From NCBI RefSeq assembly GCF_002632755.1, contig NZ_NJAK01000001.1, positions 1,364,001 through 1,428,000 of the forward strand: a DNA stretch of 64,000 nt, given 5' to 3'. Within the stretch, counting starts at the first letter, position 1; each line of letters opens with the position of its first letter. The notes below the pieces were generated by a model. That model was not told the origin of the DNA. It did no database searches and saw only the letters and a program-made list of their open reading frames with translations. A program made the translations under genes and the position numbers. The DNA comes from Xenorhabdus ishibashii. Its GTDB lineage: Bacteria; Pseudomonadota; Gammaproteobacteria; Enterobacterales; Enterobacteriaceae. This document shows positions 1 to 7,530 of this stretch, one piece after another.

Positions 1-74
1 ACAGTCGAGATATCAAAGGGCTTCGGTTTTAACATCATAGATTTCTCTTCCGATTTATCTATAACCTCATGCAT
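1..74 (-). CDS. 5' end of an unidentified gene, cut by the window edge
   Basis: An open frame of 24 codons starts at an ATG (74-72) and runs off the left edge without a stop. It begins M-H-E-V-I-D-K-S. It follows the DUF819 gene on the same strand by 56 bases, and a GAGGAA-like Shine-Dalgarno sequence lies about 15 bases upstream, which is rather far. A third operon member is plausible, but too little is visible to name it. Alternatively it is a chance frame. Confidence 0.35.
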   Translation of the reverse strand, partial: MHEVIDKSEEKSMMLKPKPFDIST

Positions 75-130
75 TTATTAATCTTTATTTCCTCTATTGT
101 TTAAGTTGCAGCGTTGTTGGCTGCACTTAT

Positions 131-1342
131 TCATTGCACCATAAAATAAACAAACGTCCCCACATAATTACCAATGACATAACCGACAGTACCAATCACC
201 ATAATCGGGCCGACCAGATTGATCCAACCACGGCTGATTGCCATCGCTGCGGCGGTGGTTGGCCCACCGATATTGGCATTACACGCCAAAATGTTTTCCT
301 CAAGGCTGAATTTAAACACTTTTCCCACGGCAAAAGTCAGAATCAAGTTCAGCATAGTAATCACAAAGACGAAGGCAAATAGTAGTGGCGCATGGCTGAG
401 AATGACCTGAACGGATGCAGGTATGCCAATCACAACAAAAAACATATAAATGGCGTAAGTACCCAATTCCTGAGTGCCATTCAGTTTGCTGAATGTCTCT
501 TTAAATATTGAGACGATAATAAAAGTAACGGTAGTCAGAAGCAGGTATTTATCAGAAATCAGGCTGAAAACCAGCTCTTGATAAATGTTGTTTGGCTGCC
601 CAAGCAAGGTTTTTAACCATGATGAAAGCTGAAATGATAGCGCAACGATAAGAATTGACCATGCCAGCGATATGGCAATGTCTTTCAGGGCGATATTTTT
701 CGGTTTCCAATAAGTTGCCGCCAAGGGTTGGGATTTATCTAAATTAGGCGTATTTTCAACCAAATCGGTATATGGACTGCCCCAGAATTTTCTAGCCACT
801 GTCCAACCGGATAAAAGCATCAGGATAATAAAATAGGCGGCCATCATAAAATGATCAGCAACGATGGTAGAGGCCACCATGTCTTGGGAAGTTTCCAGCT
901 TGGCGGCCATTGCCGCAAAGTTAACCCCTCCTCCCGTATAAGAAGCGGATATCATGCCACTGATTTTATCCAATTCCGGTATATAAGCCCTGAAAAGCCA
1001 GAAGGAGACGATTGTACCCATCATGGTCGCCACGGAAGAAATCAGGAAAAGTATCAGTAATCGGCCACTTTCTTTAAGAATACTGTGCAGGTTGGTTTTA
1101 AATAATAATAAGGGGATTGCCAATGGCAGGATATATCCCCAAACAGCATCGTAAACCGGTGCTTCGGTAGGGATAATATTTAAATTGGAAGCCAAGACAG
1201 CAATGATCAATGCAATCACTGCTCCCGGTATTTTAGATGCCCATTTAAAACGCTGTTCTGCCATTATGGCGGCAGCGACAACAATCATAATAAAAGCCCA
1301 AAGTACTAATGAATTGTCAGCAGCAATAAATGTGCTTTTCAT
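131..1342 (-). CDS. DUF819 family integral membrane protein
   Basis: This 403-residue protein is almost entirely hydrophobic, with roughly ten or more membrane segments. It belongs by overall pattern to the DUF819 (YjcL-like) family. Glycine-rich conserved stretches are visible near residue 135 (SYTGGGVNFAAMA) and near residue 360 (NANIGGPTTAAAMA), which resemble the paired re-entrant loops of secondary transporters. A strong AGGAGG sits just before the ATG. The gene lies 64 bases downstream of a D-Ala-D-Ala dipeptidase on the same strand, so the two probably form an operon. A role in moving dipeptides or amino acids across the inner membrane is inferred from that neighbour; the substrate of the family is not known to me. 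Confidence 0.8.
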   Translation of the reverse strand: MKSTFIAADNSLVLWAFIMIVVAAAIMAEQRFKWASKIPGAVIALIIAVLASNLNIIPTEAPVYDAVWGYILPLAIPLLLFKTNLHSILKESGRLLILFLISSVATMMGTIVSFWLFRAYIPELDKISGMISASYTGGGVNFAAMAAKLETSQDMVASTIVADHFMMAAYFIILMLLSGWTVARKFWGSPYTDLVENTPNLDKSQPLAATYWKPKNIALKDIAISLAWSILIVALSFQLSSWLKTLLGQPNNIYQELVFSLISDKYLLLTTVTFIIVSIFKETFSKLNGTQELGTYAIYMFFVVIGIPASVQVILSHAPLLFAFVFVITMLNLILTFAVGKVFKFSLEENILACNANIGGPTTAAAMAISRGWINLVGPIMVIGTVGYVIGNYVGTFVYFMVQ

Positions 1343-1406
1343 TATTCCTCCTGAAGTTTTTTAATAAAAAAGACGTTATTTACGCACTGACTTATTTAAT
1401 AATTGT

Positions 1407-2159
1407 CTAGCTCAAATGACAGGCGGCTTTATCTATTGCGCCATAAATGGCTGTTTGGTTTTTATAAAATGCCCACATGGGGTTACCGTAATCATAATGC
1501 CACCATTCAGTCGGTAAATTGCTGAATCCTGCTTGCGTCATCGCTTGATACAGCAATCGACGATATCGCGTCGTGGGCATATTTTTTTCTGGGGCTTTTT
1601 CTAATGCAGCGGTGTAGGAAAGTTCATTCACTTCATCAAACTCTGTCCCTAAAAACAGTGCGTGACCCGATCCCAAGTCGAAGAGTGTCACATCTACAGC
1701 TCCCCCTGTCAGATGCGGAAGAACTTGATTTTTTTCTACGGACGCTGGCGCGACAAACCGCCGTAATAGTTTCCGCTGTTCTTCAACCGATAATTCAGTA
1801 TATTGCTCTGCGATCTTTACCTGTGTTATCTCTTGCAAGGCTTGCTGAGTTTCCCGCGAGCGCCAGCCATCCAATACCAAAATCCCCAAATGAGCAGGAA
1901 GTAATTGTGATGCTATCCTTAATTTTTCGGCCACGCTTTTTCTTACCATACAATATTCAATAGAGCCTTTTATTCCTGCCAGATAATAAACCGGTTTTTG
2001 TTTTAATTTCTCCGAATCAGTAATCATTTCTAAAGATTCATGGCATTCATAAATAGGTATTTCATTAATTACTTTCCAATCAAAATCGCTCTCTATCGGG
2101 ATTTTTTCCGCAGCATTTTTTCCCACGTTTATATTTCCAGAAGAAGTAGATAGCAACAT
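1407..2159 (-). CDS. D-alanyl-D-alanine dipeptidase, VanX/DdpX type (peptidase M15D)
   Basis: The protein has about 250 residues and carries the zinc-peptidase signature of the VanX family. A His is followed seven residues later by an Asp in HLTGGAVD (the H...GxxxD zinc motif, about residue 150), and the Glu/His motif EWWHYDYG lies near residue 218. The family hydrolyses D-Ala-D-Ala dipeptide, in resistance (VanX) or in use of cell-wall dipeptide (E. coli DdpX). No export signal is evident, which suggests a cytoplasmic enzyme. The ATG at 2159 is preferred over an upstream TTG because AAGG lies six bases before it. No vanH/vanA-like genes are nearby, so nutrient recycling or wall turnover is more likely than glycopeptide resistance. 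Confidence 0.82.
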   Translation of the reverse strand: MLLSTSSGNINVGKNAAEKIPIESDFDWKVINEIPIYECHESLEMITDSEKLKQKPVYYLAGIKGSIEYCMVRKSVAEKLRIASQLLPAHLGILVLDGWRSRETQQALQEITQVKIAEQYTELSVEEQRKLLRRFVAPASVEKNQVLPHLTGGAVDVTLFDLGSGHALFLGTEFDEVNELSYTAALEKAPEKNMPTTRYRRLLYQAMTQAGFSNLPTEWWHYDYGNPMWAFYKNQTAIYGAIDKAACHLS

Positions 2160-2368
2160 GTTCAACCTTACACTGTGATATTGGTATTGATTTCATTTAA
2201 ATAACAATATGTTTACAGTTTAGAAACAGAAGTGCTATCCATCAAATTTTATTTATTTTCTATTATTGAGTTAAAGCGCCTTTTATATTCAAAAGGTAAT
2301 CAGGTGAAATGCCAAATCGTCTGTGACAAAATAAGCCCATTACCTTGATCCCCTAATCTCTGGAGGAG

Positions 2369-2387
2369 GAATACCGGAACGGTATTC
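2369..2387 (+). promoter_or_regulatory. Perfect hairpin between Shine-Dalgarno sequence and pyrI start
   Basis: GAATACCG and CGGTATTC form a perfect 8-bp inverted repeat around a GAA loop. It lies directly after the strong TGGAGGAGGA (2361-2370) and 10 bases before the pyrI ATG (2398). Without folding, the ribosome-binding site is about 28 bases from the start; with the hairpin formed the effective distance becomes about 10. Another ATG at 2388 is out of frame with pyrI. The hairpin is seen directly; its role in start selection is inferred. Confidence 0.5.
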
Positions 2388-2397
2388 ATGACACAAC

Positions 2398-2862
2398 ATG
2401 ACCCAAGACCATCAATTACAAGTAGAAGCCATTAAATGTGGAACGGTTATCGATCATATCCCAGCCCATATCGGCTTTAAGTTATTGTCTCTGTTCAAGC
2501 TCACTGAAACAGACCAACGCATTACCATCGGCCTGAATCTGCCTTCCAACCACTTAGGTAAAAAAGATCTGATCAAGATTGAAAACACCTTCCTGACAGC
2601 ACAACAGGCAAACCAGCTCGCCATGTACGCACCCCATGCGACAATCAATAACATTGAAAATTACGTTGTGGTCAAAAAGATGCCAATCAATTTACCAGAT
2701 CGGATCGACAGTGTTCTTGTTTGCCCAAACAGCAATTGCATCAGCCATAATGAACCGGTCGATAGCTGCTTCCATGTAATGTCAGCAGACAACGATGTGG
2801 TGTTGCGCTGTAAGTACTGTGAGAAAGAGTTTGATCGTCAAGCTGTTATCGATAAAGATTAA
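2398..2862 (+). CDS. pyrI: Aspartate carbamoyltransferase regulatory chain
   Basis: This 154-residue protein is nearly collinear with E. coli PyrI (153). PyrI is the allosteric subunit that binds CTP/ATP and holds catalytic PyrB trimers together in aspartate transcarbamoylase, the first committed step of pyrimidine synthesis. The N-terminal nucleotide-binding domain includes [17 protein letters not shown]. The C-terminal zinc domain shows its four Cys as CPNSNC (about 110-115) and CKYC (about 139-142). No pyrB precedes it: the 238 bases upstream contain no open frame or recognisable pyrB remnant, and the next gene to the left is on the other strand. Expression must come from its own promoter, and its PyrB partner must be encoded elsewhere. 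Confidence 0.95.
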   Translation: MTQDHQLQVEAIKCGTVIDHIPAHIGFKLLSLFKLTETDQRITIGLNLPSNHLGKKDLIKIENTFLTAQQANQLAMYAPHATINNIENYVVVKKMPINLPDRIDSVLVCPNSNCISHNEPVDSCFHVMSADNDVVLRCKYCEKEFDRQAVIDKD

Positions 2863-2990
2863 CCGCCAGTGCAAGTGATTTCCCCGCGCTAAAAACTTAA
2901 AAGTCCGGTATCAATTGATGCGGGACAGAGGATCACTATAATGGCGATCCAGAAGATTTTTCCCATTTAGACGTTAAACAGGAGTTTCTA

Positions 2991-3377
2991 ATGTCACGTT
3001 CTATCCATACCGAGAATGCACCAGCAGCAATCGGCCCTTATGTTCAGGGTGTTGATCTGGGCAGCATGGTTATCACTTCCGGCCAGATCCCTGTTGATCC
3101 AAAAACCGGAGCTATTCCTGAAGAGGTGACCGCCCAAGCCCGCCAATCTTTGGAAAACGTTAAGGCTATTATCGAACAGTCTGGCTTGAAAGTCGCTGAT
3201 ATCGTCAAAACCACGGTATTTGTCAAAGATCTGAATGATTTTGCTGCCGTGAATGCAACTTACGAAGCGTTCTTCACTGAACATAACGCGCCGTTCCCTG
3301 CCCGTTCATGTGTGGAAGTTGCCCGTCTGCCAAAAGATGTGAAAATCGAAATCGAAGCTATCGCCGTTCGTCGCTAA
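2991..3377 (+). CDS. ridA: 2-iminobutanoate/2-iminopropanoate deaminase
   Basis: The 128-residue protein matches the RidA/YjgF family over its full length. RidA hydrolyses reactive enamine/imine intermediates released by PLP enzymes such as threonine dehydratase, which protects branched-chain amino acid and other PLP enzymes. The conserved motif around the catalytic arginine is visible as PARSCVEVARLP near residue 105, and the N-terminal GPYVQG segment is present. AGGAG lies eight bases before the ATG. It follows pyrI as in E. coli, but mgtA and treRBC, which separate ridA from nrdD there, are absent. A terminator-like hairpin follows. Confidence 0.96.
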   Translation: MSRSIHTENAPAAIGPYVQGVDLGSMVITSGQIPVDPKTGAIPEEVTAQARQSLENVKAIIEQSGLKVADIVKTTVFVKDLNDFAAVNATYEAFFTEHNAPFPARSCVEVARLPKDVKIEIEAIAVRR

Positions 3378-3391
3378 TTTGTCGTTTCCTC

Positions 3392-3427
3392 AACCCTGAT
3401 AACTTTGGTATCAGGGTTATTATTCTT
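3392..3427 (+). terminator. Probable intrinsic terminator after ridA
   Basis: AACCCTGATA (3392-3401) and TATCAGGGTT (3409-3418) form a perfect 10-bp stem with a 7-base loop, followed by a moderately T-rich tail (ATTATTCTTTCT). It starts 15 bases after the ridA stop. Confidence 0.75.
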
Positions 3428-3484
3428 TCTCTGTTTTACTCTTTTTTTCTTGCTGTTTCCCTTTCCCGATAATTCTCTCTTTCT

Positions 3485-3498
3485 TTGTCTTAGATCAA
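3485..3498. promoter_or_regulatory. FNR-like site upstream of nrdD
   Basis: TTGTC-TTAG-ATCAA matches 8 of the 10 defined bases of the FNR consensus TTGAT-N4-ATCAA. The right half is perfect. FNR activates nrdDG under anaerobiosis in E. coli, so the position about 170 bases before the nrdD start is sensible. The site assignment is by eye. Confidence 0.5.
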
Positions 3499-3524
3499 CT
3501 TTTTAGGTTGTATACTCGCTCAGC

Positions 3525-3571
3525 TTCCCACATATTGTGTTTTAATTAAATTAAACTACTATATATAGTAT
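3525..3571. promoter_or_regulatory. Pair of NrdR boxes upstream of nrdD
   Basis: Box 2 core CTATATATAG (3559-3568) fits the NrdR core consensus CwAtATaTwG exactly and lies in a 14-bp palindrome (3557-3570). Box 1 core CCACATATTG (3528-3537), followed by TGT, fits at 8 of 10 positions. Their centres are 31 bp apart, which is the three-helical-turn spacing typical of NrdR box pairs. NrdR represses ribonucleotide reductase operons when dATP is bound. Confidence 0.8.
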
Positions 3572-3637
3572 TTATACACAAGATTATCCACACCAAAACA
3601 AAAAGTGAGCATCCCTGTTATTTTCGCCTGTGGATAA
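3572..3637. promoter_or_regulatory. Cluster of three DnaA boxes before nrdD
   Basis: Three perfect matches to TTATNCACA occur within 66 bases. They are TTATACACA on the + strand (3572-3580), TTATCCACA on the + strand (3584-3592) and TTATCCACA on the - strand (3629-3637). The first two are 12 bp apart in direct orientation and abut the NrdR box. The third ends 20 bases before the nrdD start. DnaA control is known for E. coli nrdAB; here it would apply to the anaerobic enzyme. A DnaA-titrating or DnaA-reactivating element is another possibility. Confidence 0.75.
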
Positions 3638-3656
3638 CATATTGAGGAGCCATATT

Positions 3657-5597
3657 GTGAAAATGGTTATGACGCAACAGGATAGCCATCCAGTTGACGT
3701 GAATGAGGGGAATATCGGTGAACAAATTTCCCATGCATGGCACGATCGACTCGATCAAGAGATTCGGGGTCTGATCGAGCAAAGCAATTTCGCTTTGCTC
3801 AATGAAAATGCCAATAAAGACAGCAAGGTGATCCCTACCCAGCGTGACTTATTGGCGGGAATTGTCGCCCGACAATATGCCAAACAGCATATGCTGCCAC
3901 ATGATGTGGTGCAGGCTCATGATAAAGGAGAAATTCACTATCATGATCTGGATTACGCTCCGTTTTTTCCTATGTTCAACTGTATGCTGATCGATTTGCA
4001 GGGTATGCTGACTAACGGCTTTAAAATGGGCAATGCGGAAATTGAGCCGCCCAAATCCATTTCTACCGCCACTGCGGTCACCGCCCAGATTATCGCGCAA
4101 GTTGCCAGCCACATTTATGGTGGCACAACCATTAATCGTATTGATGAAGTCCTCGCCCCTTTTGTGAAAGCCAGTTATAACAAGCATCTGGCAATTGCTA
4201 AGGAGTGGAATATTGCAGATCAGGTTGCCTATGCAGAAGCCCGCACGGAAAAAGAGTGTTATGACGCTTTCCAGTCTCTGGAATATGAAGTCAATACACT
4301 GCATACCGCCAATGGGCAAACCCCTTTTGTCACCTTTGGTTTCGGGTTAGGAACAACTAAAGAAGCCCGCCTGATTCAAATCTCAATTCTGCGCAATCGC
4401 CTTGCGGGTCTGGGAAAAAATCGCAAGACTGCCGTCTTCCCCAAACTGGTTTTTACCATTCGCGATGGGCTGAATCACCGGTTTGGTGATCCCCACTATG
4501 ACGTTAAATTATTGGCGCTGGAATGCGCCAGTAAGCGTATGTACCCCGATATTCTCAACTATGATCAAGTGATCAAAGTAACGGGATCGTTTAAAACGCC
4601 AATGGGCTGCCGCAGTTTTCTCGGTGTTTATGAAGAAAACGGCAAGCAAATTCACGAAGGGCGTAACAATTTGGGGGTTATCAGCCTGAACCTTCCCCGT
4701 ATTGCACTCGAAGCCAAGGGTAATGAAGTTGATTTTTGGCAATTGTTGGATCAACGTTTGTTACTCGCCAAAAAAGCACTGATGACCCGAATTTCTCGCC
4801 TCGAAAATACGAAAGCGCGTGTTGCCCCGATCCTCTATATGGAAGGTGCCTGCGGTGTACGCCTGAAAGCCGATGATAATATTGCCGATATTTTCAAATA
4901 TGGCCGAGCTTCTATCTCGTTAGGTTATATCGGAATTCATGAAACAATAAATGCGTTATATGGTCATCACATGCATCTGTTTGATGATAAACAGCGCCAG
5001 CAAAAAGCCATTGCGATTGTTAAACGCTTACGTAATACCGTCGAACAATGGAAGCAGGAGACGGGTTATGGGTTTAGTTTGTACAGTACGCCAAGCGAAA
5101 ATTTATGTGATCGCTTCTGCCGTTTGGATATCGCTGAATTTGGCATAATCCAGGGGGTCACCGATAAAGGCTATTACACCAACAGCTTCCATCTGGATGT
5201 GGAAAAGAAGGTCAATCCCTATGATAAGCTGGACTTTGAAGCACCCTATCCACCATTAGCAAACGGTGGTTTTATTTGCTACGGCGAGTATCCCAATCTG
5301 CAACATAATTTGAAAGCATTGGAGGATGTCTGGGATTACAGTTATTCACGTGTGCCTTACTATGGCACCAATACGCCAATTGATGAATGTTATCAATGTG
5401 GTTTTACCGGTGAGTTTGCCTGTACCAGTAAGGGGTTCACCTGTCCCCAATGTGGCAATCATGATCCAGCCCATGTTTCAGTTATTCGCCGTGTTTGTGG
5501 TTATCTCGGCAGCCCTGATGCCCGCCCATTCAATGCCGGTAAGCAGGAGGAAGTGAAACGCCGCGTGAAACATCTCGGCAATGGGCAAATAGGTTAA
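3657..5597 (+). CDS. nrdD: Anaerobic ribonucleoside-triphosphate reductase lacking the ATP-cone
   Basis: This is the class III glycyl-radical reductase, which makes dNTPs from NTPs without oxygen after activation by NrdG. From LDQEIRGL (about residue 32) to the C terminus it follows E. coli NrdD closely. The C-terminal zinc-site cysteines (CYQCGF, CPQCGN) and the glycyl-radical motif RRVCGYLGS are present. It has 646 residues against 712 in E. coli. The missing ~65 are at the N terminus, where the ATP-cone that gives dATP feedback should be. The GTG at 3657 is chosen because AGGAG lies seven bases upstream; the frame could extend to a GTG at 3630, but that codon lies inside a DnaA box. nrdG follows after four bases. 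Confidence 0.95.
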   Translation: MKMVMTQQDSHPVDVNEGNIGEQISHAWHDRLDQEIRGLIEQSNFALLNENANKDSKVIPTQRDLLAGIVARQYAKQHMLPHDVVQAHDKGEIHYHDLDYAPFFPMFNCMLIDLQGMLTNGFKMGNAEIEPPKSISTATAVTAQIIAQVASHIYGGTTINRIDEVLAPFVKASYNKHLAIAKEWNIADQVAYAEARTEKECYDAFQSLEYEVNTLHTANGQTPFVTFGFGLGTTKEARLIQISILRNRLAGLGKNRKTAVFPKLVFTIRDGLNHRFGDPHYDVKLLALECASKRMYPDILNYDQVIKVTGSFKTPMGCRSFLGVYEENGKQIHEGRNNLGVISLNLPRIALEAKGNEVDFWQLLDQRLLLAKKALMTRISRLENTKARVAPILYMEGACGVRLKADDNIADIFKYGRASISLGYIGIHETINALYGHHMHLFDDKQRQQKAIAIVKRLRNTVEQWKQETGYGFSLYSTPSENLCDRFCRLDIAEFGIIQGVTDKGYYTNSFHLDVEKKVNPYDKLDFEAPYPPLANGGFICYGEYPNLQHNLKALEDVWDYSYSRVPYYGTNTPIDECYQCGFTGEFACTSKGFTCPQCGNHDPAHVSVIRRVCGYLGSPDARPFNAGKQEEVKRRVKHLGNGQIG

Positions 5598-5601
5598 TAG
5601 C

Positions 5602-6066
5602 ATGAATTATCATCAATATTATCCGGTTGATGTGGTGAATGGCCCCGGAACTCGCTGCACGCTGTTCGTATCAGGTTGTTTGCATCAATGCCGCGGCTGT
5701 TACAACCAAAGCACGTGGCGAGTGGATTCAGGCCAGCCTTTTACACAAGCAATTGAAGATCAGATCATCGCTGACCTGAAAGATAGCCGTATTAAACGGC
5801 AAGGTTTGTCACTATCTGGCGGTGATCCTCTGCATCCCCATAATGTTCCCTGCATACTGCAACTAGTTAAACGTATACGGAAAGAATGCCCAGATAAGGA
5901 TATCTGGCTATGGACAGGTTATGTCCTTAATGAATTAAGTAAGATTCAACAAGAAGTAGTCAGTTATATCCATGTGGTGGTGGATGGAAAATTTGAACAC
6001 GCGCTGTATGATCCCTCGTTAATCTGGCGAGGCAGCCATAATCAAGTTATCCACTATTTAAAATGA
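5602..6066 (+). CDS. nrdG: Anaerobic ribonucleotide reductase activating protein
   Basis: The 154-residue radical-SAM activase generates the glycyl radical on NrdD. The CxxxCxxC iron-sulfur motif is visible as CLHQCRGC (about residues 26-33), preceded by the family-typical GPGTRCTLFVSGC. A glycine-rich SAM-contact segment (LSGGDPL) follows near residue 75. The gene begins four bases after the nrdD stop, so the two are co-translated. It ends 25 bases before the convergent yhbP gene, and I see no clear terminator between them. This junction also joins two segments that are far apart in E. coli. Confidence 0.96.
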   Translation: MNYHQYYPVDVVNGPGTRCTLFVSGCLHQCRGCYNQSTWRVDSGQPFTQAIEDQIIADLKDSRIKRQGLSLSGGDPLHPHNVPCILQLVKRIRKECPDKDIWLWTGYVLNELSKIQQEVVSYIHVVVDGKFEHALYDPSLIWRGSHNQVIHYLK

Positions 6067-6091
6067 AAATTAAGATAAACAAGCAATGGCA

Positions 6092-6523
6092 TTAACGCTG
6101 CCAATGCAATTTTTTACCAAAACCGAGAGTGTTATTGACCATTTTGATTTCATTGATATTGAGCTGCCAGATTGGGGATTTGGTTGCCAAAGCGATGGGA
6201 AAACGGCGGCAATAACGTACTCTGGCGATGGTTTCAGCTTTACCTGTCAATGGAATGACTTCACCACGAAATTGAACACCCTTGATTTGCGCGATATTGC
6301 GTGTTTGGCCGGCAACCGTGCCTGCAACGATAGGATTATTTTGCATCATCTGACCGTGGCGGGTTTCCGGTTCAGTCATAAACCAAAATGCCATGCTATC
6401 AGCATCAAAGACATAAAAGCAGTTTGCACACCATAAATCTTGGAAGGAAGAAGTGCAGAGAGTAAATACATGTTGCCTGGCAAGATATTGACTAATTATT
6501 AAAATTTCTTTATTTAAATCCAT
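6092..6523 (-). CDS. yhbP: UPF0306 protein YhbP (PNPOx-like split-barrel fold)
   Basis: The 143-residue protein matches E. coli YhbP over its length. Conserved stretches include [10 protein letters not shown] near the start, [10 protein letters not shown], the RGVQF-like motif KGVQFRGEV and the C-terminal NTLGFGKK. The family has the split-barrel fold of pyridoxamine 5'-phosphate oxidases and flavin-binding proteins; its reaction is unknown. It is the first gene of a yhbP-yhbQ-yhbS-yhbT neighbourhood that is kept from E. coli, here interrupted by a small DUF1471 gene. It converges on nrdG. Confidence 0.88.
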   Translation of the reverse strand: MDLNKEILIISQYLARQHVFTLCTSSFQDLWCANCFYVFDADSMAFWFMTEPETRHGQMMQNNPIVAGTVAGQTRNIAQIKGVQFRGEVIPLTGKAETIARVRYCRRFPIALATKSPIWQLNINEIKMVNNTLGFGKKLHWQR

Positions 6524-6639
6524 ATATTTCCATACCGTTATTTTATTTAAGTCTAACAGAACACGATAGGCGCCTTATCCAGTTACGTATTCTGTATTTG
6601 ACTCAATAAACCCTGAGGTTTGTATAGAAACACTATAAA

Positions 6640-6891
6640 TTATTTATAAATTTCGGCAACTCCGTTGAGCTGATTCTGACCATTTGCAAAAACAACACGG
6701 AAATAGGTTGCACCATATTCATCAGCTTTTTTGGACAACTCTGTAGTTAGGCTATCGAGCGTTTCTGCACCGCTAACTGAAACAAACCCGATTTTTTCTC
6801 CCTTAGCATCCTGAACTTCTGTGGCAGCAAAAGAACCGAAGGAAAGCGCACTTAATGCTAAAACAGCGACAATATTTTTTACATTTTTCAT
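6640..6891 (-). CDS. Small periplasmic DUF1471 (YhcN/BhsA/McbA family) protein
   Basis: The 83-residue product has a typical signal peptide (MKNVKNIVAVLALSALSFGSFA, cleavage after Ala 22 or so) and a ~60-residue mature domain. The mature part shows the DUF1471 pattern: VQDAKGEKIGFVSVSG, then a helix with LTTELSKKADEYGATYF and a final strand RVVFANGQNQLNGVAEIYK. Members of this family are stress-induced periplasmic proteins (acid, peroxide, copper or biofilm related); the precise member cannot be told from sequence alone. GAGGAG lies nine bases before the ATG. About 280 AT-rich bases without a gene separate it from divergent yhbQ. Confidence 0.85.
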   Translation of the reverse strand: MKNVKNIVAVLALSALSFGSFAATEVQDAKGEKIGFVSVSGAETLDSLTTELSKKADEYGATYFRVVFANGQNQLNGVAEIYK

Positions 6892-7173
6892 ATTTTGCTC
6901 CTCTACTTATTTTTAAAATGGCGTTAATATTTTGTAACTGTGAGCATGTTATACGCTTATTCAGGATATGATAATTAGCAATTATTGCTATACTAATTCA
7001 ATTTTTTTGAATAAAAAACACAAATATTAGTGAACCATCGATATATAATTCAATAAATTCATCTTGTTATATTAAAATATCATCGAAGACTCAGCTTATA
7101 ATTAAATTTATAGATGAAATCCGAATTAATTTTTCATAGAAATTAAATTGTTGGGAATTATTAAAAATAAATA

Positions 7174-7530
7174 ATGAAAACTAAAGTATCTAACTGGTAT
7201 ATCTATCTGATCAGAACCCAGAACGGTGCCCTGTATACCGGAATGACGAGCAATATATCCCGTCGATTTATGCAACATGCTGCCGGAAAAGGTGCAAAAT
7301 TCTTACGAGGAAAAGGCCCTTTGACGTTGGTCTATCAGAGTCCGGTAAGGGATAAGGGTATGGCATTGAAGGTAGAATATCGTGTGAAAAAACTGAGTAA
7401 GCAGCAAAAAGAAAGGCTAGTTATTGACCAGCCTCTCTGCGTAACGACTTATTTAACAAAAATCAATTCATCTGAGAAGTTTTTCACTCAGGTTATGCCC
7501 ACAGATGAGCAAAATGAGCCGGATAAGTAA
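7174..7530 (+). CDS. yhbQ: GIY-YIG nuclease-like protein YhbQ
   Basis: The 118-residue protein is a compact GIY-YIG domain (UPF0213). It shows [17 protein letters not shown] (the GIY...YIG strands, residues 9-25), then [20 protein letters not shown] with the conserved Arg and His, and later [17 protein letters not shown]. coli YhbQ (100 residues) ends earlier, so this protein has a C-terminal tail of about 20 residues. That tail overlaps the 3' end of convergent yhbS by 38 bases. The start has no good Shine-Dalgarno sequence and is the least certain part. A DNA-processing role has been proposed for the family. Confidence 0.88.
   Translation: MKTKVSNWYIYLIRTQNGALYTGMTSNISRRFMQHAAGKGAKFLRGKGPLTLVYQSPVRDKGMALKVEYRVKKLSKQQKERLVIDQPLCVTTYLTKINSSEKFFTQVMPTDEQNEPDK

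Noticed and set aside
1407..2159. Glycopeptide resistance cluster around the VanX-like gene
   Set aside because: No VanH, VanA/B ligase or VanRS regulator is nearby, and the neighbour is a DUF819 protein. A Gram-negative host also makes vancomycin resistance an unlikely role.
3630..3656. Upstream GTG start for nrdD at 3630
   Set aside because: The GTG is part of a DnaA box and has no Shine-Dalgarno sequence, while GTG 3657 has AGGAG at seven bases. The extra nine residues do not resemble the ATP-cone.
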